A DNA stretch of 35,206 nucleotides from Acidobacteriota bacterium. Its GTDB lineage: Bacteria; Acidobacteriota; Holophagae; Holophagales; Holophagaceae. The notes under the pieces were generated by a model. The model worked only from the letters and a program-made list of their open reading frames with translations, was not told the origin of the DNA and ran no database searches. The translations under genes were made by a program, and so were the position numbers. Positions 18,379 through 27,291 of this stretch are shown in pieces. The stretch spans positions 1 through 35,206 of the forward strand of contig JAKAMQ010000009.1 of the NCBI GenBank assembly GCA_021812805.1, read 5' to 3'. Position 1 is the first letter of the stretch. The number at the start of each line of letters is the position of its first letter.

Positions 18379-20511
18379 CTACTGGACGATCAGGCTCAGG
18401 TCGTCGAGGACGAAGGAAGTCTGCTGGGAGGCATCTTCGGTGCCTTTGAAGTAGATCTGCACCGTCTGGCCCTTGTAGGCCGAGAGGTCGAAGGTCTTCT
18501 GCACATAGCCGGACCCCGCATCCAGGTTGGAGTAGGTGGCCAGGGTGCCCAGCACCGCGCCGGAGCTGTTCCGAACCTGCACCGTCAGCGTGTCGTAGGC
18601 CGAGGTGGTGCTGGTCTCCGCCGTGTCCACGTGCAGCCAGAAGGCCAGGGTGGCCGTGGTGGCGGACGCCGGGAGGCTCACGGCCTGGTAGAGCGTATCC
18701 GTGTGGCTGCTGCCGTAGCCGTCCAGCCAGGCATCCCAGGTGCCGGTGTGGGCCGGCTCGCTGGTGCCGTTCTGGGCGATGACCCCGGACGTTTCCGTCC
18801 AGCCCGTGGCACCGCTCTCGAAGCCACCGTTGCTGATGAGATCCGTGGGTGTGCTGCTGCTGTTGTTGACGCTGAAGCTCACGGCGGAGGAACTGCCCAC
18901 GTTGCCCGCGGCGTCATAGGCCTTGGCCGTCAGCGAGTGGCCGCCGTTGGCCAGGGTGGCACTGTCCAGGGCCAGCGTGTACGGGCTGGCCGTGTCCGTG
19001 CCCGCGAGGGCGCCGTCCACGTAGAATTCCACCTTCGTGACCCCCACGTTGTCCGAGGCTGTGGCGTTGAAGGTGATCGTGCCGGCGGAGCCGTTTTCCG
19101 TGACGGAGACGGTGGGCGGGGTGGTGTCGGACCCGCCGCCGCCGGAGGTGGTGACGTTCAGGGCGAAGTCGTCCACCACGAAGGAGGTCTGGTTGGATGC
19201 GTTCTCGGTGCCCACCAGGTAGACCTGGATCGTCTGACCCTTGTAGGCCGTGAGATCAAAGGTCTTCTGGGTGAACCCGGAGGCCGCGTTCAGGTTGGAG
19301 TAGGTGGCGAGCGTCGCCAGGACGGTACCCGAGCTGGTGCGGACCTGCACCTTCAGGGTATCGGTGGCCGTGCTCGTGGTCGTCTCGGCCGTATCCACAT
19401 GCAGCCAGAAGGTGAGGGTGGCTGCGGTGGCCGTGGGATCAAGGGCCACCTGCTGGGTGAGCGTGTCCGTATGGCTGCTGCCGTAGCCGTCCAGCCAGGC
19501 CTTCCAGCTGCCGCCATGGGCCGCTTCGGAGGTGCTGTTGTCAATCACCCCCGAGGACGCCGACCAGGGACTTGCTGTCCCCGTCTCGAATCCGGGATTC
19601 CCCAATACCTGCGCCGTAGTACCCCCGCCGCCCGTGCCACCGCCTCCGGAGCTGGCTGGCGTGACCGTCACGGTGCGCGTGGCGCTCCCGCTGGCGCCCG
19701 TGCCATCCGTGGCCGTGAAGGTGGTGGTGTAGGTCGCATTCGAGGGCCCTGGGTTCGTGAAGGTGTGGCTGGCCGTGGCCCCAGTGGCCGTCGCGCCATC
19801 ACCGAAGGCCCAGACCTCGCTCAGACTGGCCGCGCTGCTGCTGTCCGTGGCGCTGCCAGTGAAGGACACCGCGGTCCCGCTGGCCACGGTAAGGTTGGAG
19901 GAGGGTGCCGTGATGCTGGCCGAGACGGTGTTCTGTGCCCCGGGGTTGAACTGGATATCAATGACCGGGTGCAACTCGATGCCGTTGGGCGCCACGCCGG
20001 TCTGGCCGTGGAGGAAGTCGAACATGCCCACCCCCGTGACGCGGACCGGCACGTTCACGGTCTGGAAGCTCGTGGTGGGCGTGTACACGGCCTGGAACTG
20101 GGACCGGGCGTTGGAGATCCCGGCGGACAGGGGGCTGGAGGAACCCACGCAGCCGGGGGAGGGGATCTCCGCAATCATCGTCAGCCCACTGGCATCCTGG
20201 AGGACGAGGTGGATGTCGGAGTCGTTCTCGAGCTTGAACTGGGTAAGGGTGGCGTTGAGCACCCACACCGTGGTCTCGTAGGGTGCCACGCGGTTATTGG
20301 CCGGGATGGGGTTCGGGGCGGACCAGCTCCGCATCGTGGCGATGGTGTTGGGTTGGGTGGTGGACAGGCTGATGAGGCTGGCGTCCGCATCCGTGCCCGT
20401 CTTCACCGACCAGCGTTCCACCCCGCAGGATTGCGCCCGCACCTGAACCGGGACCAGGACCATCCACGCCATCAACAGGCCGGTGACACTCCGCAAACGC
20501 ATGCGCACCAT
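18379..20511 (-). CDS. Large secreted modular protein with PKD, Ig-like and duplicated carbohydrate-binding-like domains
   Basis: 710 residues with a signal peptide ending near VRAQS. The first 210 residues contain a conserved block (TIATMRSWSAP, IPSPGC, GQTGVAPNGIELHPV) that I have seen in other bacterial secreted proteins but cannot name. A PKD-like domain follows (FGDGATATGATASHTFTNPG, about 235-310). Then come two near-duplicate beta-sandwich modules (about 320-465 and 570-710), each with AWLDGYGSSHTDTL, TFWLHVDTAET or AFWLHVDTAET, and FDL-AYKGQT. A bacterial Ig-like domain (VEFYVDGALAGTD) separates them. No peptidase or glycosidase motif is visible. The ATG has GGGAGG seven bases upstream. 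It lies downstream of a sigma-54-type activator gene on the same strand, which may control it. Confidence 0.85.
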   Translation of the reverse strand: MVRMRLRSVTGLLMAWMVLVPVQVRAQSCGVERWSVKTGTDADASLISLSTTQPNTIATMRSWSAPNPIPANNRVAPYETTVWVLNATLTQFKLENDSDIHLVLQDASGLTMIAEIPSPGCVGSSSPLSAGISNARSQFQAVYTPTTSFQTVNVPVRVTGVGMFDFLHGQTGVAPNGIELHPVIDIQFNPGAQNTVSASITAPSSNLTVASGTAVSFTGSATDSSSAASLSEVWAFGDGATATGATASHTFTNPGPSNATYTTTFTATDGTGASGSATRTVTVTPASSGGGGTGGGGTTAQVLGNPGFETGTASPWSASSGVIDNSTSEAAHGGSWKAWLDGYGSSHTDTLTQQVALDPTATAATLTFWLHVDTAETTTSTATDTLKVQVRTSSGTVLATLATYSNLNAASGFTQKTFDLTAYKGQTIQVYLVGTENASNQTSFVVDDFALNVTTSGGGGSDTTPPTVSVTENGSAGTITFNATASDNVGVTKVEFYVDGALAGTDTASPYTLALDSATLANGGHSLTAKAYDAAGNVGSSSAVSFSVNNSSSTPTDLISNGGFESGATGWTETSGVIAQNGTSEPAHTGTWDAWLDGYGSSHTDTLYQAVSLPASATTATLAFWLHVDTAETSTTSAYDTLTVQVRNSSGAVLGTLATYSNLDAGSGYVQKTFDLSAYKGQTVQIYFKGTEDASQQTSFVLDDLSLIVQ

Positions 20512-20696
20512 CGGTGCCTCCCATATTTAAAGGGCGAGACTCAGTCCCAGAAACATGGGTTCACTCTAGGCGCGCAGCGTGAAGCCGCTTGTTAATTGTT
20601 GTTAATTTATTGATTCGGATACAAACGAACGCCCATCTGGCTCTGGAACCCGGTGGGCTTCTGCGGACAGACTTCAATGGATGCGGGTTGGTGGGC
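20512..20696 (-). promoter_or_regulatory. Gap upstream of the secreted-protein gene, with a TTGTTAATT direct repeat
   Basis: This 185-bp gap is AT-richer than its surroundings. TTGTTAATT occurs twice (20589-20597 and 20599-20607) with one base between, a possible regulator or promoter site. I looked for a -24/-12 sigma-54 promoter and found no convincing match. The ribosome binding site GGGAGG of the secreted-protein gene is inside it. Confidence 0.4.
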
Positions 20697-22127
<1,431 letters not shown>

Positions 22128-22173
22128 AAGCTCCCGGATTGGAACCAGTCTGGAGACAGGCCCCTCTGGGTCA

Positions 22174-22189
22174 AGTCAAAAAAATGACT
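22174..22189. promoter_or_regulatory. AGTCA-N6-TGACT inverted repeat between divergent genes
   Basis: A 5-bp inverted repeat separated by AAAAAA lies in the gap between the sigma-54 activator (minus) and the thioredoxin-like gene (plus). It may be an operator for one or both. Evidence is only the symmetry and the position. Confidence 0.3.
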
Positions 22190-22248
22190 GAGAAAAAAAT
22201 CAGGTTGCTCCCGGGCGTACGATGAAGGGACGCCCTCCTGGAGATCCC

Positions 22249-22797
22249 ATGGCCTTGATGGAATCCACCATGGTCCCGCTCGGAACCCCTTGCCCGCCCT
22301 TCACCCTGCCGGGCGTGGACGGGCGCCTCTGGTCCCGGGACGACTTCCACACACCCGCCCTGCTGCTGGTCATCATGTGCAACCACTGCCCCTATGTGCA
22401 GGCGGTGGATGGGCGCCTCAACACCCTGGCCAGGGCCTATGCCGGCCGTTGCGCGGTGGTCGGCATCAATCCCAATGACGCCGTGGCCTATCCGGAGGAC
22501 AGCTTCGAGGCCATGCGGCAGCGGGCCAGAGCCCAGGGCTACGCCTTCCCCTACCTCTGGGATGAGGACCAGACCGTGGCCCTGGCCCTCGGCGCGGTGT
22601 GCACGCCGGATTTCTTCCTCTACGACGCCCACCGGCATCTGGTCTATCGCGGGCGCCTGGATGACAACTGGAAGGACGCGGCGAACGTGACCCGCCAGGA
22701 GCTGAAGGAGGCCCTGGATGCGGTGCTGGCCGGCGATCCGGCCCCCGAGGTGCAGCATCCGAGCATGGGCTGCAGCATCAAGTGGGCGGCGCGCTGA
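22249..22797 (+). CDS. Thioredoxin-like redox protein (AhpC/TSA-type fold)
   Basis: 182 residues with a thioredoxin fold. MCNHCPYV (Cys44, Cys47) is the active-site CxxC with the family's usual following Pro-Tyr. ALALGAVCTPDFFLYD carries the cis-proline loop. The protein resembles the thioredoxin family with CNHCPYV seen widely in bacteria, likely a thiol oxidoreductase or peroxiredoxin-like protein; its substrate is unknown. No signal peptide is visible. GGAG is six bases before the ATG; an in-frame ATG at 22222 lacks this. The end overlaps the thpR start by 16 bp. Confidence 0.88.
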   Translation: MALMESTMVPLGTPCPPFTLPGVDGRLWSRDDFHTPALLLVIMCNHCPYVQAVDGRLNTLARAYAGRCAVVGINPNDAVAYPEDSFEAMRQRARAQGYAFPYLWDEDQTVALALGAVCTPDFFLYDAHRHLVYRGRLDDNWKDAANVTRQELKEALDAVLAGDPAPEVQHPSMGCSIKWAAR

Positions 22798-23315
22798 GGC
22801 TCTTCTTCGCCCTGCCCCTGCCGGCGGACCTGCGCGGGGCTCTGGGGCGTTGGCAGCGGGCCCAGCCCGGGATCGGAGGCTGGTCCCGCCCCGAAGGGCT
22901 CCACCTCACCCAGGCTTTCCTGGGGGCCCGCGCCCCGGAAGGCCTGGCACAGCTCGAAGCCATCGGCGAGGCCGTGGCGGCGGGGCACCGGGCCTTCGTG
23001 CTGCGCACGGCCGCCCTCGGCGCCTTCCCCGACCCGGGGCGAGCCCGGGTGCTCTGGCTGGGCCTGGCGCCCAGTCCGGACCTGGAGCGGCTCTCGGCGA
23101 ACCTGCGCGAAGCCCTGGCCACCGCAGGGGAAGCCTTTGATCCCAAACCCTTCCGTCCCCATCTCACCCTGGCCCGGTTCCGCCGGGCCAGCCCCGTGGA
23201 CATGCTCCTTCCGCCCGCGCCCGCCGGATTCACGGCCGCAGCCCTGGTGCTCTTCGAGAGCCAGCCCCAGGGATGTTACAGCCCCGTCCGGACCTGGGAT
23301 CTGGACCGGACCTGA
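22782..23315 (+). CDS. thpR: RNA 2',3'-cyclic phosphodiesterase (ThpR/LigT, 2H superfamily)
   Basis: 177 residues. The two catalytic histidine motifs of the 2H phosphoesterase fold are HLTQ (His41) and HLTL (His127), and the protein opens with LRLFFALPLPADLR, typical of the family. It is thought to hydrolyse 2',3'-cyclic phosphate ends on RNA. The start is a GTG inside the upstream gene, with a 16-bp overlap suggesting coupling. Confidence 0.88.
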   Translation: MGGALRLFFALPLPADLRGALGRWQRAQPGIGGWSRPEGLHLTQAFLGARAPEGLAQLEAIGEAVAAGHRAFVLRTAALGAFPDPGRARVLWLGLAPSPDLERLSANLREALATAGEAFDPKPFRPHLTLARFRRASPVDMLLPPAPAGFTAAALVLFESQPQGCYSPVRTWDLDRT

Positions 23316-23322
23316 ACGGGAG

Positions 23323-23328
23323 GTATGA
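23323..23328 (+). promoter_or_regulatory. Possible -10 box for the barrel and phosphatase genes
   Basis: TATGAT lies 23 bp before the ATG of the outer-membrane gene, a good -10 match. The -35 region is weak (CTGGAC or TGGACC). A leader of about 15 bases with GGAG would precede the start. Confidence 0.35.
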
Positions 23329-23350
23329 TCGGACTTTTTGTGGAGCCTCC

Positions 23351-24007
23351 ATGCGTCCCGTTCTTCTCACTGCGGGCCTCGCGGCCCTCCTGCTTGGCGC
23401 CACCCCCCTGCGCGCCCAGTGGGATTTGCGCCTGGAGGTGCCGCGTCCCAGCGGCCAGAGCCTGCCTCAGACCCTCCTCACCGGCACGGGCCAGCTGGCC
23501 TCCGGGAGTCTGGACACCGGCCGCGGCGCCATCGCCTCGGTCTACCGCCAGCTCTTCCAGATCGGCCCCCTCTTCCGTGTGCAGGCGGGTCTCGAATACT
23601 CCCAGTGGAAGGCGGACGGCGCCCTGGCCCAGGGCGGCGCCCTCCAGGCCACGGCCCTGAAACAGCAGGGGGCGGGCGTGGGCCTGAATGCCCAGCTCTG
23701 GGTGCCCTTCGTGGGGCTGGCGGGTGAAATCGGCGTCATCCAGCGCTTCCAGCGGTACACCTTCGACACCAACGGCCTCTCCAACCGCCAGGATCTCAGC
23801 CGCACTTGGCTGCGCGTGGGCGCCCGCTGGCGCCTGCCGCTGCCCGTGCTGCATCCCTACCTGGCCGCCAGCTACCAGCAGCCCATCACCAGGGATCATC
23901 CCGTGCAGCTCCACAGCGCCTCCGATCTGGCCAGCTACTTCACGGCCCAGGGCAACGGCCAGGAATTCGAGCGGATGTGGACCTTCGGTGTGGGCGTGGC
24001 CTTCTGA
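23351..24007 (+). CDS. Outer-membrane beta-barrel-like protein
   Basis: 218 residues with signal peptide MRPVLLTAGLAALLLGATPLRAQ. Alternating strands such as GVGLNAQLWVPFVGLAGEIGVI and RTWLRVGARWRLPLP suggest a small porin-like barrel, and the C-terminus WTFGVGVAF ends in the phenylalanine typical of outer-membrane proteins. The specific family is not recognised. GGAG is six bases before the ATG. The stop overlaps the start of the phosphatase gene by one base (TGATG), so the two are coupled. Confidence 0.75.
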   Translation: MRPVLLTAGLAALLLGATPLRAQWDLRLEVPRPSGQSLPQTLLTGTGQLASGSLDTGRGAIASVYRQLFQIGPLFRVQAGLEYSQWKADGALAQGGALQATALKQQGAGVGLNAQLWVPFVGLAGEIGVIQRFQRYTFDTNGLSNRQDLSRTWLRVGARWRLPLPVLHPYLAASYQQPITRDHPVQLHSASDLASYFTAQGNGQEFERMWTFGVGVAF

Positions 24008-25635
24008 TGCGAGCCCGGACCCTGCTTCCCTGCCTCCTTCCCGCCCTGGCCCTGGCCGCGGTCCCGGGCCGGCCCCGGCTCGTGGTGGTCATCGCCATTG
24101 ACCAGTGCTCCGCGGAGCTCATCCAGACCTACGGACCGGAACTCACCGGTGGATTCCATCAACTCTTGACCCAGGGTGTCCAGTTCACCGAGGCCTACCA
24201 GGACCACGGCTTCACGGAGACGGGGCCGGGGCACTCGGTGCTGTTGAGCGGCCGTTTCCCGGCGCACACGGGCATCGTGGAGAATGAATGGGTGGACCGC
24301 GCCACCGGCAAGGTCACCTATTGCGTGGCCGATCCCACGGTCCGGGCCCTCGATCCCGATACGGCCCACGCCGCCTCCAACGCCACCTTCCTGGGAGACA
24401 CCCTCGGAGACTGGCTCCAGGCCCAGGTGCCCGGCAGCCGCGCCTTCTCCATCTCCGGCAAGGACCGGGCGGCGATCCTCATGGCGGGCCGCCACCCGAG
24501 CGGGGTGTTCTGGTTCACCGGCCCCTCGGGCTTCAGCAGTTCCACCGCCTACATGGCCCACCTGCCGGACTGGCTGGTGCGGTACGATCATGCGTTGTCC
24601 CGGCGCTTCGCCACCCAGAGCTGGCTCTGGACGAAGGAGCCCGGCACACCTGAGGGCCGCGTGGCCTCCTGGACCTACGGCGCGACCGTGGTGCGCAACG
24701 GCGCCCTGCCGCGGCTCATCCAGGGCGCGGGCATGCCGCTGGGCCCGGGCTTCACCGCGCGGTTCGACAAATCCCCGTTCCTCGACCAGGTCACCGAGGA
24801 GGGCGCGGAGGCCCTGGTGCGCGGCGAACACCTGGGCAGGGGCCCTGCCACGGATCTGCTCACGGTGAGCTTCTCCGCCACGGACTACATCGGCCACGCC
24901 TATGGCAACCTGGGCACCGAGATGCGTGATCAGATCCACCGGCTGGATCAGACCCTGGGCCGCTTCCTCGATGTCCTGAAGCGGCACGATCCGGATGTGT
25001 GGGTGGTGCTCAGCGCCGACCACGGCGGCATGGATGTGGTGGAGGCCCTCCAGGCGGAGGGCTTCCCCGCCCGCCGGGTGGACGGCGCGGCCTTCCTCGG
25101 CGCGCTGAACGCCGCCATGAAGGCCCGGTTCAAGGTCGCCGCGGATCTGTTCATGGCGCCGCCGGAACCCACCATGTTCTACCTGAAAGCGGCCCCCCTG
25201 AAGGCCGCGGGCTTGGACCGGACCCAGGTGCTGGGCGCGGCCGAGGCCTGGCTGCGGGCCCGGCCCGAAGTGGCCCGGGCCTTCACCGCGACGGAACTGG
25301 CCGCGGTGGATCCCGCCGCCACCGGCAGCCCCCGCGACAGCCGCCTCTCCGTGCTCCTGCGGCGCAGCTTCCGGGCAAGTCGAAGCGGGGACCTGCTGGT
25401 GGCCTTCCAGCCGCTGACCCTGTTCAACGCGCCGCCCAGGGGTTCCGCGGCCGGGCATGGCTCGCCCTGGGCCTACGACCGCCGTGTGCCCCTGGTCTTC
25501 TGGGGGCCCTGGAAGGCCGCCGAGCGGACCGATCCCGTCCGCACCGTGGACCTGGCCCCCACCCTCGCCCGGGAACTGGGGATCAAGCCCGGCGCGGTGG
25601 ACGGCAAGGCCCTGGACCTGGGACCCTTGAAATGA
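24007..25635 (+). CDS. Alkaline-phosphatase-superfamily enzyme, exported
   Basis: 542 residues with a signal peptide (LLPCLLPALALAAVPG). The metal site motifs of the family are visible: VVVIAIDQCSAELI (Asp ligand), GFTETGPGHSVLLSG with the Thr nucleophile, and FSATDYIGHAYG and LSADHGGMD with Asp and His ligands. It is closest to the nucleotide pyrophosphatase/phosphodiesterase-like group; its substrate is unknown. Coupled to the barrel gene by TGATG. An earlier in-frame opening to 23806 lies inside the barrel gene and is not part of it. Confidence 0.9.
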   Translation: MRARTLLPCLLPALALAAVPGRPRLVVVIAIDQCSAELIQTYGPELTGGFHQLLTQGVQFTEAYQDHGFTETGPGHSVLLSGRFPAHTGIVENEWVDRATGKVTYCVADPTVRALDPDTAHAASNATFLGDTLGDWLQAQVPGSRAFSISGKDRAAILMAGRHPSGVFWFTGPSGFSSSTAYMAHLPDWLVRYDHALSRRFATQSWLWTKEPGTPEGRVASWTYGATVVRNGALPRLIQGAGMPLGPGFTARFDKSPFLDQVTEEGAEALVRGEHLGRGPATDLLTVSFSATDYIGHAYGNLGTEMRDQIHRLDQTLGRFLDVLKRHDPDVWVVLSADHGGMDVVEALQAEGFPARRVDGAAFLGALNAAMKARFKVAADLFMAPPEPTMFYLKAAPLKAAGLDRTQVLGAAEAWLRARPEVARAFTATELAAVDPAATGSPRDSRLSVLLRRSFRASRSGDLLVAFQPLTLFNAPPRGSAAGHGSPWAYDRRVPLVFWGPWKAAERTDPVRTVDLAPTLARELGIKPGAVDGKALDLGPLK

Positions 25636-25656
25636 GGCGTTGACGCCGTTCCGGAA

Positions 25657-25795
25657 AAGCGGGAACACAGAGGACGCAGACTTCCCGCAGAGGGCGCAGA
25701 GGAGGACTCCGCCATGGAAAGCGCAGGCCTCCATCTCCAACTGCGGGGGGGCTTGACCCGTTCCCTGCGTCCTACCCGGGCCTCTGTGTACCGCT
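25657..25795. repeat. Second copy of the ACACAGAGGAC inverted-repeat element
   Basis: The left end reads AAGCGGGAACACAGAGGACG and the right end, reverse-complemented, reads AGCGGTACACAGAGG with AGGACGCAG a little further in. The interior repeats the CAGAGG theme (GCAGAGGGCGCAGAGG). It fills most of the gap between the phosphatase and the sirtuin. It is a diverged relative of 16056-16200. Confidence 0.75.
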
Positions 25796-25826
25796 GTTAG
25801 CGCCCCTCATCCTGAAGGGACCTCCC

Positions 25827-26528
25827 ATGAGAATCCCCCGCGAGGCCGGCCTCGTGATCCTCACCGGAGCCGGCATCTCGGCGGAGAGCGGGCTGAGGAC
25901 GTTCCGGGATGCGGATGGGCTCTGGGAGAACCATCGTGTGGTGGATGTGGCCACGCCCGAGGGTTTCCTGCGCAAGCCGGCGCTCGTGTACCGTTTCTAC
26001 AACGAGCGGCGCCGGGGCCTGTCCGCCGTCCAGCCCAACGCCGCCCACGCGGCCCTGGCGCATCTGGAAGCCGCCTGGCCCGGGGACTTCCTGCTAGTGA
26101 CCCAGAACGTGGACGACCTCCACGAGCGGGCGGGGTCCAAGAACCTCCTCCACATGCACGGCGAGCTGCTGAAGGCCCGCTGCCTGGCCTGCCGGAAGGT
26201 GGTCTCCTGGCCGGGCGACCTGGATGCCGACAGTGTTTGTCCATTCTGCCCGAAGGGGCGCCTGCGGCCCCACATCGTGTGGTTCGGGGAGCGGCCGCTC
26301 GAGCTGGAGCGCATCTACCCCGCCCTGGACCGCTGTTTCCTCTTCGCGGCCATCGGCACCAGCGGCCACGTCTACCCGGCGGCGGGCTTCGTGGAGTCCG
26401 TCCAGCCCTGGTGCCACACCGTGGAACTCAACCTGGAGCCCAGCAAGGTCGTGGACAGCTTCCTGGAGCACCGCTCCGGCAAGGCCACGGATCTGGTGCC
26501 GGCCTTCGTGGAGGAGTTGCTGGCCTAG
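25827..26528 (+). CDS. cobB: NAD-dependent protein deacylase, sirtuin class III (CobB type)
   Basis: 233 residues, cytoplasmic. The NAD-binding motif [15 protein letters not shown] (14-28) is complete, TQNVDDLH follows, and HMHGE carries the catalytic His111. Four zinc cysteines are present (Cys119, Cys122, Cys138, Cys141). Tyr58 and Arg61 in YRFYNERR match the Tyr-x-x-Arg pair that marks class III enzymes, which remove succinyl and malonyl as well as acetyl groups from lysine. It lies just after the palindromic element. Confidence 0.95.
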   Translation: MRIPREAGLVILTGAGISAESGLRTFRDADGLWENHRVVDVATPEGFLRKPALVYRFYNERRRGLSAVQPNAAHAALAHLEAAWPGDFLLVTQNVDDLHERAGSKNLLHMHGELLKARCLACRKVVSWPGDLDADSVCPFCPKGRLRPHIVWFGERPLELERIYPALDRCFLFAAIGTSGHVYPAAGFVESVQPWCHTVELNLEPSKVVDSFLEHRSGKATDLVPAFVEELLA

Positions 26529-26560
26529 CGGCTTCGAGGGGGACAGCACCCTCCCCGGCG

Positions 26561-26590
26561 TTGTTGAGGAGTGCAAGGCGCACCTATACT
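26561..26590 (+). promoter_or_regulatory. Promoter-like site for the methyltransferase gene
   Basis: TTGTTG (26561-26566) and TATACT (26585-26590) are separated by 18 bp, a good sigma-70-type pair. The TTG start is 25 bp past the -10 box. It starts 32 bp after the sirtuin stop, so the methyltransferase gene may have its own promoter. Confidence 0.5.
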
Positions 26591-26615
26591 TTCCCTTCCC
26601 TCCCGAGGATGCCCG

Positions 26616-27281
26616 TTGGACGAAACGACCAAGACCAAGCGCCTGATGTCCGACTTCGAAACCTCCATCCTGGTGGGGAAGGGCATTGACATCGGCTGCG
26701 GACCGGATCCCGTGCGGCCCGAGGCCCTCGGGTTCGACCAGGGCCAGGGGGACGCGGCCGACATCCTGAACTACGTCCAGGGGGAGTTCGACTACGTGTA
26801 CTCGAGCCACTGCCTGGAGCACATGCCCGATCCCCGCAAGGCTCTCCTGGACTGGTGGCAGCTCGTCCGACCAGGGGGCCACCTCTTTCTCGTGGTCCCC
26901 GACGAGGACCTCTACGAGCAGGGCGTCTTCCCCAGCCGCTTCAACAGCGATCACAAGGCCACCTTCACCCTTTCGAAAGCCCGGAGCTGGTCGCCCGTGT
27001 CCTTCAACGTGCTCGACCTCGCCCAGTCGCTGCCCGAGGGCCAGCTCATCAGCCTCTCGCTCCAGGACCAGGACTACGACCGCCGCCTCCTGCGGTTCGG
27101 CCCCCAGCAGCCTGACCGCTTCACCCACCGCGTCCTCCGGCTCTACCGGAGCTTGCACAAGCGCCTCCACCTGCGCATCGGCATGATGGAGGCCCTCGCT
27201 GCCCACTTCTCCGTCGTGGACCAGACCCTCGACGCCCACGCGGTCGCCCAGATCCACTGCATCGTCCGCAAGTCGGGCTGA
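26616..27281 (+). CDS. Class I SAM-dependent methyltransferase, substrate unknown
   Basis: 221 residues from the TTG at 26616, with GAGG seven bases upstream. Motif I is GIDIGCGPDPV (about 23-33), an acidic residue follows in LGFDQG, and YSSHCLEHMPDP with LRPGG-like VRPGGHLFLVVPD (about 88-100) completes the fold. The CLEH and VPDEDLYE pattern is that of methyltransferases that work on sugars or cell-surface intermediates; this is only a family resemblance. Upstream in-frame starts exist (26571) but would overlap the promoter-like site. Confidence 0.85.
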   Translation: MDETTKTKRLMSDFETSILVGKGIDIGCGPDPVRPEALGFDQGQGDAADILNYVQGEFDYVYSSHCLEHMPDPRKALLDWWQLVRPGGHLFLVVPDEDLYEQGVFPSRFNSDHKATFTLSKARSWSPVSFNVLDLAQSLPEGQLISLSLQDQDYDRRLLRFGPQQPDRFTHRVLRLYRSLHKRLHLRIGMMEALAAHFSVVDQTLDAHAVAQIHCIVRKSG

Positions 27282-27291
27282 CCGGCCCCGC

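Noticed and set aside
20512-20696. Possible riboswitch upstream of the secreted-protein gene
   Set aside because: I compared it by eye with the c-di-GMP riboswitch motifs and found no match; only a short direct repeat remains.
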